Source: Nereocystis luetkeana (taxonomy: Eukaryota > Sar > Phaeophyceae > Laminariales > Laminariaceae). From it: a stretch of 64,000 nucleotides of DNA. This document shows, piece after piece, positions 9,030 through 19,335 of this stretch. Within the stretch, counting starts at the first letter, position 1, and every line of letters starts with the position of its first letter. The notes beneath the pieces are model-generated. The model was not told where the DNA came from. It did no database searches and saw only the letters and a list, made by a program, of their open reading frames with translations. The stretch lies in assembly GCA_031213475.1 (NCBI GenBank), contig JARUPZ010000034.1, positions 4,652,940-4,716,939 of the forward strand, given 5' to 3'. Position numbers and translations under genes: made by a program.

Positions 9030-9294
9030 TGTTGATTGATCTCTAAAGGTATAGACGCAACTGGCACGGGAACGCGTGGTTGCTCCAGACAATAACACGG
9101 AACTCATCTTATATTATACATCCGAGCTGTCGAGCTGACTCGCCTCATATTGAGCTACATCTATCTATCGAGTGGTATTGGTGGGGTACACGTTACCCCG
9201 ACATCCCAATACCCTACACCAGAATCCCTGTTCAGCATGGAACTCCTCAATCTACGATGGATCTTACGGATCGTGTTCTTGAGCACAGTCAACA
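9030..9294 (-). repeat. Downstream (3') LTR of the element, 265 bp
   Basis: Terminal TGTTGA/TCAACA. Plus-strand frames in it (around 9080 and 9150) recur at 12705 and 12775 only because the LTR is duplicated. Confidence 0.88.
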
Positions 9295-9306
9295 TCCCCC
9301 CTGCTC
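9295..9306 (-). promoter_or_regulatory. Polypurine tract of the LTR element
   Basis: On the minus strand it reads GAGCAGGGGGGA, directly abutting the LTR. This is the expected plus-strand primer for reverse transcription and sets the element's orientation. Confidence 0.75.
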
Positions 9307-9370
9307 ACTATACACGAATATACTCCAATATTCCCCCAGGTCGGTAACACTGTACACGACCCTATTAATG

Positions 9371-9382
9371 TCCCCCCTGCTC
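9371..9382 (-). promoter_or_regulatory. Second copy of the polypurine tract
   Basis: The same 12-mer GAGCAGGGGGGA on the minus strand, 76 bp further inside. It may be a spare or central primer site, or a relic of a rearranged end. Confidence 0.45.
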
Positions 9383-10132
9383 CGGTGCATGACAAGGCAC
9401 GAAATAGCAGGGTTGATAGATCGCAATATCAGAATCACCTCATACCAAACTCAGAAACTCAAAACTCCAATCTGCAACTCAAAAATCAAGTCCTCGAATC
9501 AACACTCAAATCGTCATATCATTATTCAAACGATCAAATCCAAAGCCTCTCTGTTCCAAACATGTAAAACTCTCGAAATCCAATGCCAGGTAAAACGGCA
9601 CTCTTCTCGGGATTCAGCCAGGTAAAACCGCATTTTCCGCGGAATTGATTCAAATATATCAGTTTCTCTTCAGTCCTACCGACCTCTCTCTCAATTTCCG
9701 AATACTATCCAGACCTTCCCTCGTCAAAAAACATTTTATGTGGACCGCACACGCCCCCAGGCGCTTCCTAGTCTCACTTCAGCCTTGTCAAAAACCTACC
9801 AGGTAAATCACAAGTATCATCAGAAAAATACCACAGGAGTGGTCATGCCAATAAAAAAAATCAAGTCAAGAAACTTAATGCCAGAGATCGTGAGGAACCC
9901 CGTTCCTCCGGACAAGAGTCTCCCCTTATCCCCTACTCCCGCCATAGATACACAGATCGCGACGGTAATGCGAGATAGCACATAGGTTTCCCCACTAGAA
10001 AAATATTTGACGTTGCCACCACTCGGAAAATACCAAAAACTCTCGTGGAATCCAAATCGACCGGAAACACAATTCAAAAACAAAAAAAAACAATGAAATC
10101 ATTCATTCAGATTCACAGGCAATCACATTTCA

Positions 10133-10555
10133 TTAGAAACCACCCCGATACCCCAGACACCACTGCTGTTGCCTCCGCCGCGGCTGCCTCTCCGTCCGGT
10201 CTCGTGGCGTCGCCGCAGCTCGGGTCATCCAGCTTATCCTCCTGGGTGAATCAAACGTCGCCTCCGCAGTAATGACCCGACACACACAAGGGATGGGGCG
10301 TGCAATCGAGCGATTAGGTCTGCATTGGGTGTTTTGCTCTTCCCATGTGTTAACAGCTTTCCAACTCCTCTTTACCACTAAAGTTTCAAATGCGACTGTA
10401 AATAAACAGATGCTTGTCAACGAGAATATCTGGTCCCACATAAAATCCATGTATTCCTCGACCACTAAATACATACCAGGTATACCCGGATGTTTCTCTT
10501 TCCATTCTACTTCTGCTGCTGTACTCTTATTGAATATTACCCCGTTCGCATACAT
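10133..10555 (-). CDS. Unrecognised 140-aa frame inside the LTR element
   Basis: The longest frame on the element's sense strand, with an ATG start. The N-terminal half is mixed and the C-terminal third is Arg/Gln-rich. I see no RT, RNase H, integrase or gag zinc-knuckle motif. A TACCAGGTA motif lies within it at about 10466-10474. It has no counterpart in the other units. Confidence 0.2.
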   Translation of the reverse strand: MYANGVIFNKSTAAEVEWKEKHPGIPGMYLVVEEYMDFMWDQIFSLTSICLFTVAFETLVVKRSWKAVNTWEEQNTQCRPNRSIARPIPCVCRVITAEATFDSPRRISWMTRAAATPRDRTERQPRRRQQQWCLGYRGGF

Positions 10556-10904
10556 ACGAGCATCTCGCCTTTTGGTACGTACGTATCAAGTAACATGGGT
10601 GGTCCTACACATCAACTCAAAAACTTAAAAACGAGATGTCCGCGTATAAAGATATAAATATGTGGAATGCCGCAAACTAACGGAGTCTCAACTCACGTGT
10701 TGCTGTACGTAGTTGGGCTCAAGGGTTCAACACATACATAGATGATCAGACAATACTGTAACCTGCATCTCATGCCCATATTTTCCCAACTAGGTAACAG
10801 TGATCTCCGGGGCCCTCCCCTCGGCAATCGCTACACTGGTGTCTGGAGGCACACTATCATAATCATTCGTATTGTCTCCAGCGCGCACGCTCGAAAAGCA
10901 CAAA

Positions 10905-10985
10905 TTACGAAATTCGGCGAGATTCGAACCCCCGACCCACCCTTGGGAATTATACAGCACTACCTGCTAGACCACTCATTCCGCG
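10905..10985 (-). other. tRNA-like sequence inside the LTR element
   Basis: On the minus strand an A-box-like TGGTCTAGCAGG (10974-10963) and a B box GGTTCGAATC (10930-10921) lie 44 bases apart, the normal tRNA spacing. The T-stem has mismatches and the acceptor halves do not pair, so it is not a functional tRNA. A second A-box-like TAGCTCAGTGG lies just upstream (11014-11004). It may be an embedded SINE head or a captured tRNA pseudogene. Confidence 0.5.
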
Positions 10986-12654
10986 TAACTTAAAAGGAAT
11001 GGACCACTGAGCTACTCAGTCACTGCTAGATGGGGGGAAAAAGGGTTGGATAGGCAAGAGCTGAAAGACATACGTTTTTACGCCATATAAAATGAACGCC
11101 ATGCATCGGTCGCAGGGATACAGCAGTATGAATATCATAACGAAATTCTTCATTGTTCATTCTTCAATGGTTGCATAAAATACAGACAGATGCTTGTACC
11201 AGATACAACTTGACATTGTGGTGCTCCGCAGGCCGAGCAACGCGATGGGCATGATAGTCCTGTGCTGGGCAAACAACTCAAATAAAAAAAAAACATCCAG
11301 CATCAGCGCGTATCGGCTTCCATGCCCAGTACATCAATGCAACTTAACTCGGCGCCAACTTTGTGCACTTGTCTTCGATACTTCATTCTCCCCCGAATTC
11401 TCAGCCACAACTCGAATTTTACGCTTTCGCATATACTTTACTTTCATCTCGTACAAGTACTCGCACTCGCATCGATGCCCAACCAGAGCCCTCGACCAGT
11501 CAACTATAAAACAGACAGACGTCATTGTCCTGCAATCGTCTACATAATAACTTCAGTGAGGGAAGCTATATACGAACACGTCCGTGCATTTCATTCTAAT
11601 TCCAACATTCTCAATTCTCAATCGCAATGTTCGGATATTATCTTCCACTCTTAAATCGATATAAAATCAATCTAAAAACGGAAATTACCGACAGCAAACA
11701 ATCAACAAAGTCAAACGTGCCTGTTGCGGACGTAAGTCCTTGCTGGTGGCGCCTCGGTCTCTTCTCTTTCACCCTCTCTCGCTTGGGGCAGTGCATCCTG
11801 TCGCGCCCGTGCGCTGATCCCGAACAGCAGATGCAGATTCCCCCCCGTGCGCCCATCCTCACTCTCCTTCATCTCCTTCCTCGGGGGCAACGTCCCCCCT
11901 CCATCAACCACCTGCGGGCGCTGTGTTTCAGCAGTCCAGGAAAACGATTTTGCCCAAAAACACTTTCAGCTTCCACCCGCGGTCTCCACCTTCCACCCGG
12001 CTCCTCCCGGCGATACACATACGCGTCCTTCACCCTCTCATATATTCTTATTAGTTTCTACTTCTACTTCGCCAGCGCGAAACGAACCCACAGATAGATT
12101 CAGGCAGATACCTGGCTCTCCTGGGGTGTTGCAGCATCGACGGAAACGCGGCGGTCGAGACGACGGCGGCGGCAGCGGCGGTAGCGAAGACGGCGGTTGC
12201 GGCGGCGGTGGTGACGGCGGCGGCGATGACGGTGGTTGCTGCGTGCGCTTCATCGTCGCAACAGGCGCAGCAGTCCTCTGACTGCTGCTGTTGCGACGGT
12301 GCTACTGGAGGTGCTGTTGCCCCTGCAACTGCTGCTCTCCAGAGCCTTCGCCACCAGTGCCAAGCGAATCTACCAGGTCCGGCTCAAACTTGGCCCTGCT
12401 GGGATCGCTGCTGCTTCTGGTGCGGCATCTTCTTCTTCTTCTCTTACGTCCTTTCCACCAGGACCTCGATCCTCTCCGGGATCATCCGCAGCAGCAGCTT
12501 CTCTACATGCATATACATGCATATTCTACTAATTTCCCACGTTGGCTTCCAGACTAGACACGTCATCTAAACCAGACATGCCGGAAGGTTCCCACCTCTC
12601 TAGGTTGGCCTGGGCCACGCTTGCCAATAGAAGATCACCGGTTTTTCACTAGTG

Positions 12655-12919
12655 TGTTGATTGATCTCTAAAGGTATAGACGCAACTGGCACGGGAACGC
12701 GTGGTTGCTCCAGACAATAACACGGAACTCATCTTATATTATACATCCGAGCTGTCGAGCTGACTCGCCTCATATTGAGCTACATCTATCTATCGAGTGG
12801 TATTGGTGGGGTACACGTTACCCCGACATCCCAATACCCTACACCAGAATCCCTGTTCAGCATGGAACTCCTCAATCTACGATGGATCTTACGGATCGTG
12901 TTCTTGAGCACAGTCAACA
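12655..12919 (-). repeat. Upstream (5') LTR of the element, 265 bp
   Basis: By the position of the purine tract this is the 5' LTR on the minus strand. It carries an AT-rich TATAATATAAG stretch on that strand which could serve as promoter core. It matches the other LTR fully by eye. Confidence 0.88.
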
Positions 12920-13210
12920 GGGACACACAAACATCAAGGACCGTTGGGAACACACACGCGTCAAGGACGTTGGGAACACACGGACGCTAAGGACCGTTGG
13001 AGGCTGGGGGGGGAGAAGGGGGCCTCAAGAGCGACTCTCGCTCTGTGACGCCCGATCCTAGAATCTAAAACGTTAACAAAAACAAAAGTGGAAGCTCTGA
13101 GAAACCTAGGACGACGACACGGAGTTTGTCAGATGAAGGTACTCCCTCGTTAAACACCATTGACACAATCTAGCAAAGGAATTGATGAATGGAAAATATT
13201 ACGACGACAA

Positions 13211-13252
13211 ACAATCAATCAATTAATCAATCGATCAAATCAACCAATCAAC
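13211..13252. repeat. CAAT/ATCA microsatellite, unit 1
   Basis: Tetranucleotide iterations with TTAAT and CGAT interruptions. Confidence 0.85.
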
Positions 13253-13820
13253 CATTTGCGGTTTATGTTAACCGTCCTTGGGACTTCAGAGCGGAAAAAA
13301 TGACGGCCAAGAATAGTGACGAGTACAGCATCGTCTACTGCTGCATGAGTGGGGAACTATTATACGAGTTGGTGTCCCAACTATCAATATTACGAAGAAA
13401 GGAGTCGCACGAAACGGGCGCTGCATATTCCTACTGCAGCAGTAGCAACCGTACTGCTGGGCGCTCACGCCTTTCGTGTACGGCTGATGAGGAAAATCGG
13501 TCGCAATCTTCTTCTTGTGGGAATATGAGAGGTATATACGCAGGTTCTACGTCGCTATATACCGGTATATTCATGGCGGTATGTCGCGCAGAAAAACCAC
13601 GGCATACGTACCTTTTTCTGGCTGCCCCCGAAGATTTTTTTGTCGCGTTTTTTATTCTGACGTTGCTATCGTACAAGTGAGTACAGGGGGTGTACCGTAA
13701 CTACAGCAGTCGCCTTTGATAACATACTCGGTTGGCAACGAAATCGTTGCTTTCAAACCTGTAATGATTCGTTGACTTCTCTAGAAACTCACGTATACAC
13801 CCCCCGTAGAACACGCGATC
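13253..13820. other. Stretch with no supported gene
   Basis: A plus-strand frame runs through here in unit 1 (13189-13680, 163 aa) but meets a stop in units 2 and 3 after the words for E-S-H-E-T-G-A-A, so it is not conserved. A TATACCGGTATA palindrome lies near 13555. Confidence 0.4.
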
Positions 13821-13845
13821 GCAAGCTAAGCTTGCACAGGTGAGT
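13821..13845 (+). other. Hairpin GCAAGCTAAGCTTGC next to a consensus 5' splice site
   Basis: A 7-bp inverted repeat around one base is followed at once by ACAGGTGAGT, a full match to the eukaryotic 5' splice consensus, and then by a T-rich run. It may mark an exon end of an unseen plus-strand transcript. The same block is at 31616-31640 and 49706-49730. Confidence 0.35.
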
Positions 13846-13914
13846 TTTGTGTTTTATTTCAATCTCAGCGTCGTTTATTTTTTTGTTTTCTTGATTACGT
13901 ATACGAGTTGGTAC

Positions 13915-14790
13915 TTGTACTTGGACCAGGTTTTAAAGATAAAACCAGGTACATATTTGTTCTACTACTATTAATAATATTTTTCGCGACCAGTTCATCG
14001 GTATAAACTAGCACTGAGGGACCGCCAGGCCGCTAGGGGGAGGGAGGAAGAAGCTGGAGGAATGCGGCCGATGACCTGGGGATGGGAGGTTGATGAGGAA
14101 TAGGATAAATAGCTAAGTTGAAATAATGTGGTGTATGGAAATTGGGAAACGGCTGGCAAAGAAGCGTATGAGCAACACTGCTGATATACGGAAGGATATT
14201 CGGTTTCTATTTGAATGGCATCTGCGCTATATTATCAGAAGGCAAGCATAATAACAATATTAATATTTTTGTCACAGAAGGCAAGCATAAAATTAATATT
14301 ATACCTGGTATACTGTGATAGGGAATATTGACGAGTTAAAGTATACTCCTGCGGACTATTCAAGTACGTGGTTTGGCATGAATGCGCTGCTCGTACTACT
14401 GTACCAGTATGGTGTATAGTATAATGTGACGCCGGAGTATAGCAGCAGTACACGGGCAGCAGGACCGGGTATATATACTCTCACCAGGTATTGTACCTGG
14501 TGCTGCTGCTGTACCGGTAATGATTAAAAGATAAAAACGTTAAGGCTGTGTACCGGTATATACTGTCGTAATACGTATGTATACCCCAGTATACTCGTAT
14601 AATAATACGTACCTGGTACAGTAGATACGAGTACCCGACACAGAGTAAGTCAGTACCTGGTATATAGGAGCAGCACGAGTACGATGACATTTGCATTTAT
14701 TTGCGTTGTTGGCTTATGTTATAAGGATTACCCTTGGCTGGGTAATCGATCGATCTTTTACCCGTATACCTGGTAGGTCAGTAGGTAACA
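13915..14790. repeat. Region dense in TACCWGGTA and TACCGGTA words, unit 1
   Basis: AT-rich, gene-free DNA with many copies of TACCTGGTA, TACCAGGTA and shorter CCAGGTA or CCTGGTA parts (near 13926, 13953, 14302, 14486, 14498, 14613, 14654 and 14767). Several copies are present in one unit and absent from the others as exact 7-bp indels at TA. In this unit the private copy is at 14767-14775. Confidence 0.6.
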
Positions 14791-14830
14791 CCTTCACACT
14801 TACCGGGCAGAAATCATCCCACGCTTCCAC
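14761..14830 (+). other. tRNA-like A-box region, disrupted in unit 1
   Basis: Units 2 and 3 read TAGCTCAGTAGG, a good A box, but in this copy a CCTGGTA insertion splits it. No clear B box lies 44 bases on. Probably a worn tRNA-derived fragment. Confidence 0.3.
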
Positions 14831-16575
14831 TCCAAAATCAAAAGCCCGCGGAGACGCCGGCGTGCTTGACCGCCAGATCGGTGTCCTCGGGGCCTCGCGG
14901 ATATCCTCTCGTTGATCCTGTTGTTGGTGATATGGGTACTCGTACCACTGGTAGCACCTGCTGGTGCTGTGATGACACACGACACACGACGCACGAAACC
15001 ACAGGAAACAGCAGTTAGTTGCGTGTATACGTACGAGTACAAAAATAATGTTGTGCAGATACGCGGCCGGAAGGAAAATATTTTTGAACGAAATGTATGA
15101 AATTAAACATGCGCGGACATCATTTTCAACTCCAACAGGAAAGACGTTGGTCTTTTTGTATGGACGCGAGAGAGAACAAACTACTGCACGCGGTACAGCA
15201 TCATTATCACACTACAACAAGTACCACCACCATCAAAAGGTCAGAACACCACGTTCGCTCGCCTCAACAACGGTCTGCGAGCTGACTGCCCTTGACGTGG
15301 GTCCGGACTCTATTTTACTGCTCGAGAGTATAAGTACACGAGTACAATCCAACACCATGATCCTACAGTACCTGATCTACCTGCCCACGAGTACATGTAT
15401 GATGTCATACCAGGTTGTACCTTACACACATCACCACACACATCACCCTGACAAGGAGACGACACACACCGCGTTCGCTTGCCTCATCTATTGGCCACCA
15501 CCCACCTGAACAACGGTCGTGACACCGCCCCCGTCGTCAACTGGCACCGGCTTGGCAGCTGGCCGCCGTTGGCGAAGTGCCGACCCCTGTCGCTGGGGTG
15601 GAGTGGGGCCGCCTCGGCCGGCGAGCCTTCTCCCTCCTGTGCTTCTGATTCCGATGATGCGACTGCTGTTGTCGTACCAGTATTTGATAATCCCGCAGAG
15701 GAAGAGTCGACGAGCATAGCGGACGGGCGACGACCATCCTGTGACAGCATGCTCCCCGTCCGGCCAGGGGAGTGCTTGGCCTGGGGGGCCGGCCCCCTGA
15801 GGGTGTTCAAGGATGTCATCCCTGTGTAGCCCTTTCGCTTGGCTGGGTCGTCGCGGCCCTGATGCTGCTGTGCTACCAGTGCCGCTGCCGCCACAGCGGC
15901 AGAACTCTGTTCTGTTGCCGCTGTTGTTCCTCTATTTATTCAGTACTATTGTTACCGCCGTAGATAATTTTCTTCGTGATCTGGCAAAACGAAAAAAAAA
16001 ACAAGAAGAGCGACAATCGCGCCGGGCTCGTGCCTTCAGCCACAACCGAACCGCACGCGGAATGCTCGCCTCCACCACAACCACCTCGTGCCGAACTGTC
16101 CCCCTCGCCAAAATGAGCTGTGGCACTGCTGTGCTGCTGATCGGCCGAACCTGCTGCACTGCTGCTGCTGCTCACTGCTCGCTCCTCGACTTTTTGTTCG
16201 ATCATTGTTCGGTCCATCCGACTGTTCATTGGTCGGCCGAAGAGTTTGCGCCGCACGAGACTTTATTGGCCGAGTGGTTCCACCGACCACGAAACGGTAC
16301 CAGCATAATTTCTCCGCATCCAATTTTCATTGTTGGCCAGACCGCATCACGTCGGAGTCGGGCCGTCTTGGGAATGGGCACACAACTATTGACAGGGTAG
16401 GTGACACGCCCGCTTTGCGTCCGCCACGAATGTCGCATGCCGCACGTAAAGCTGCTCGAGCTACGGGTACTCGATCGAGTGTTACATATTCCGTCTTGTT
16501 GTGTGTTCTTCATTCTTCCTACACGTCGACATCCAGCACAACCAGTGTCCGTGCCGATTATTTAATCTCGTTGTA
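14830..16575. other. Stretch with open frames but no supported gene
   Basis: Two overlapping frames of constant length occur here: minus strand 136 aa (15484-15894; 33327-33737; 51382-51792) and a plus-strand frame of about 116 aa. Nearly all differences between units change the amino acid in both frames, so neither shows protein selection. CAC/ACA-rich words lie near 15425-15470. A TGGCCGAGTGG A-box-like word near 16266 has no B box. The equivalent stretches are about 32680-34425 and 50730-52470. Confidence 0.4.
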
Positions 16576-16576
16576 T

Positions 16577-16665
16577 CGGGGGACCATAGTCCCCGGTGGC
16601 TTGGTAGGTGGTCCGCGTGCATATCAAGATCAAGTTCGTGGGTTCAAGTCTCACCGAGTGCACAT
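16577..16665 (+). other. tRNA-like sequence with A and B boxes, unit 1
   Basis: The A-box-like TGGCTTGGTAGG (16597-16608) and the B box GGTTCAAGTCTC (16641-16652) are 44 bases apart. The T-stem GTGGG/CTCAC pairs in all five positions with one G-U. Acceptor and anticodon stems do not pair, so it is a tRNA pseudogene or SINE head. It is preceded by the hairpin GGGGACCATAGTCCCC, which shares its left half with the MITE end. Confidence 0.5.
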
Positions 16666-17123
16666 GCTCGTAGGGACTTTTTCTTGCATGAAGAAATTGA
16701 TTAGCGGAAAGCGCTAGAGCGTGAGTTAGCTACATTCGATGAAAATCGACGAGCAGTGGGAATGCTTAACCCTATGCGCGACAAAAAATAAAGGCACGTA
16801 CCGGGGGGGAGAAGGGACGACACCTGTGACCACGGCGTGTCCAGAAGATCGCTGAGGGTAAAACCGCCTACCAGGTACGAGTTAGGTGGAAAGTAAAAGT
16901 GATGACTACAAAAAAAAAAAAAACAACTATGAGACAGAGGGAGACCAAAAATATAAGTAGCCGCAAATTAATGGGCGAAGCAAGTGAAATGCCAGCGCAC
17001 CGGGTACGAGAACACAGCAACAAAAGCAAGACCAGAAAATGAGATCTGAAAGATAATAAAACGAAAATAAATTCTGAAGTGAAACAGGAAACGAATGACG
17101 CAAGGAGATCAAAACGGCTGCTA

Positions 17124-17334
17124 TTACGGGGAACCATAGTTAATAGGACCTATGGTATACATATAAACCTATATATTTGGCATTTTTTACTATTACGGGG
17201 GACCATAGTTAACAGGACCAAGTATTGTTAGTAAAATTGTGAAATATATAGGTTTTTATGTGCACCATAGGTCCTGTTAACTATGGTCCCGCGTAATAAC
17301 AATATTTTGTCCTGTTACCTATGGTCCCCCGCAA
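17124..17334. mobile_element. MITE with TA target duplication, carrying a nested MITE
   Basis: The ends are TTACGGGGAACCATAG on the left and CTATGGTCCCCCGCAA on the right, with TA on both sides (17122-17123 and 17335-17336). Without the nested copy and its duplicated TA the element is 105 bp. The inverted repeats are about 27 bp. TA duplication and size fit a Tc1/mariner-type non-autonomous element. No coding capacity. Confidence 0.85.
17193..17296. mobile_element. Nested MITE of the same family, opposite orientation
   Basis: 104 bp with TTACGGGGGACCATAG and its inverted partner (TTACGCGGGACCATAG on the other strand), inserted at the TA in TTTTACTAACAATA of the host MITE. The flanking TA is duplicated (17191-17192 and 17297-17298). 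Units 2 and 3 have the uninterrupted host MITE, which proves the insertion and its borders. Confidence 0.9.
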
Positions 17335-17752
17335 TAGGAGAAGACCGTACTTACTGTAACTCAAGAACGACAGAAAGCTGCTGCACGGATGAAGCAACAC
17401 GAAGGAGAGGAAGATACCGGCATAAGGACGGGCGGGAGGGGAAAGGAAACAGAGGGAGAGACAAGGCCATAAGCAAGAAGGAAAAGAGGAGCGGGGGGGA
17501 AAAAGAGAGAAAATCGTACTCCAGGCGGTGATATCTGTAGTAACATGGGTGCCCGTCTCTGCCAGGAAATTGATTCGGGAACCTAGTCATACCCTTTGCC
17601 TTCTTCTTCCTACTCTCGTGAATAGCGTTGTGAAGTGTCAGTACTGTCACTGTCGCGCCCCCCCCCATCGAAGAAAAAGAAACGAACAAAACTGATATAA
17701 ATAGAATTCAAGGGCGAGTCGAACCGGTACCTATTAATAGCCACCCCATCTA

Positions 17753-18106
17753 TCAAATCGTTTCTGCACTCGTCGACAACAGTATCAGTACGGCTGCCCA
17801 CCGTTCAAGAATGCGCACCTTGTCCCTTGGTAGCGTCCCATGCTCGTTCCTGAGGCACTGCTCGCCTCTCGCCTTTCGACCGTTCAACCCCACCGTGCCC
17901 TCAAAGTGTTTGTAGAAACCCCGCCGGTCGTTGTCGGCGAGGAGTGTCTCCGTTTCAGCAAGATACTCCTCGACGTGGGTTTGCGACGCTGCGTCAATCG
18001 CCCTTCGCAGGTTCGCGCACGCCATCCTCGGCGTCTTCCGCGCGGTTTCGTCGTTCTTGATGCGCATGACTCGTCGGGAATCCCCCCTCGCTAACCATGT
18101 TATTTT
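17753..18106 (-). pseudogene. LINE fragment: linker before the reverse transcriptase, unit 1
   Basis: The minus-strand frame reads ITWLARGDSRRVMRIKN, then a HVEEYLAETETLLADNDRRG stretch, then RGFYKHFEGTVGLNGRK and LPRDKVRILERWA, ending in a stop. This matches, from memory of the family, the region between endonuclease and reverse transcriptase in non-LTR retrotransposons of brown algae (FYKHLKG...LLRD...IRERW). No endonuclease, RT palm (Y.DD) or poly-A tail is nearby, so it is an isolated dead fragment. Confidence 0.65.
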
Positions 18107-19335
18107 TGGCGGCTGAGGTTTCCGCGGTCTCGCACCACCCAGGTTTCAATGAGTGCCGTGGTGGGGGTAATCGCGTGTCGTCGAGAAACTATTGAAAAAA
18201 AGCTTCTAAGCGTACTCGGAGTCCCCAAGCTAACATTCGTTCATTATGATCGCACCACAAAACAACAATAGTGTTTTTGAGACCTAATGTCTGCCCAATG
18301 ACCACACGATACTTTCAGGATAAAAGACAGAGAGCTCCTAAAACAGACAGCAGTACTACTATCGTTGTGACGGAGTTACTTTCACACAGCTGTCGCTCGG
18401 GTCTGCCGAGGCCAACGATCCAGGGCTTGGGCTACGCGAAGCAGGGCTTCAAACTCCGCAAAATGCTATCGGCTGTGGTAGAATTCACCTTTAGAACGTA
18501 CAGCAGTACTCGTATTAATGCGCGGCTTGCGAAAATAATATCACCTCCCAGGCAGTTGTGCTCTCTGCCTGGGAATCTCTCACGCAGCTACTAAACAGCA
18601 GTCCAAACTGCAGCACCACATCACTTGCTCGGTGGGCGCCTATACCGGCACGTGGTGCCTCGTACCGCCCAATCACGTTTCAACGAAGCAAGCCTTCGAA
18701 GTCTGAAATCCTCCTCATACTAAAGAAGCTCCACACCACCACCAGCAGTTTTCGAGCTTAAACGCCAGCACCGCTGACGCCATCACATACAAGCTCGGGG
18801 TGATGTTGTTCGGCCGTAGGACCCGAAGCTATGGTCACGTTAGCGCGATCACAAGGCTCTCAACACTTTGGTTTCGGGCGTGTATACCAGCTCGTGGCTG
18901 AGGTGTACGCGATGATAGACTCGCTTGCTGATGACCAGTCAAAAGACAGCCTTCAGCTAGTTTATGTCTTCGTTTCTGGGGCCGAACGTGGAACTCGTGT
19001 AAGCTTCAGAAAGAGAAGTTAGTATGCCTATCGATCCTAGGCAAGTGTCGATTTATTTGTTGTGTTCAACAGGAAAGCTGACAAGGAGCTGAAGAGGATT
19101 GCCTCTACGCAGCGCATGTGGAAACGTTTCCCCGCATCCACTATCATTTGTGCTGTGTGCATTTTTATTATTATGGAATGCAGCACAGACGGAGTAAGTA
19201 CGTAGCGAGTACGTTTTAGCATACCTGGTGGTTTTATTTCGAAATTCGAGTAAATTCGATGTGCCATCGAGGGGTCGTGTTGAGGGTGATACCATTTACA
19301 GAGGCATGTACATTATTGTCCTTTTTCGCGACACA
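18107..19335. other. Stretch with no recognised gene
   Basis: Small plus-strand frames of constant place and similar length occur in units 1-3 (18271-18594; 18831-19022, 63 aa). The second (MVTLARSQGSQHFGFGRVYQ...) is well kept, but is too short to judge and has no family I know. Equivalent stretches are 36204-37435 and 53909-55137. Confidence 0.35.

Larger units (their letters stand above)
9030..12919 (-). mobile_element. Non-autonomous LTR retroelement, 3,890 bp, recent
   Basis: Two LTRs of 265 bp that look the same base for base, each with TGTTGA...TCAACA ends, flank 3,360 bp. A 5-bp target duplication GGGAC lies at 9025-9029 and 12920-12924, and the empty site GTTGGGGACACACAG is intact in units 2 and 3. 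A purine-rich tract adjoins the LTR at 9030-9294 when read on the minus strand, so the element is transcribed leftward. No tRNA-complementary primer site starting with TGG follows the right-hand LTR. The interior has no gag-pol frame: only short frames, a GGC-rich stretch (about 12150-12260), and no RT, integrase or protease motif. It must have moved in trans, as LARD- or TRIM-type elements do. It sits inside the 27-bp minisatellite. Confidence 0.9.

Noticed and set aside
12705-13061. 118-residue plus-strand frame
   Set aside because: It spans the LTR and the minisatellite beyond it, and its first part merely repeats the frame in the other LTR at 9080.
15484-15894. Minus-strand 136-residue frame of constant length in three units
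   Set aside because: Between units 1 and 2 the differences I compared are all amino-acid-changing (Q/H, L/M, A/S, L/R, D/G and V/M), and the overlapping plus-strand frame behaves the same way.
16577-16665. Functional tRNA gene
   Set aside because: A and B boxes and the T-stem are present, but the acceptor and anticodon stems do not pair.
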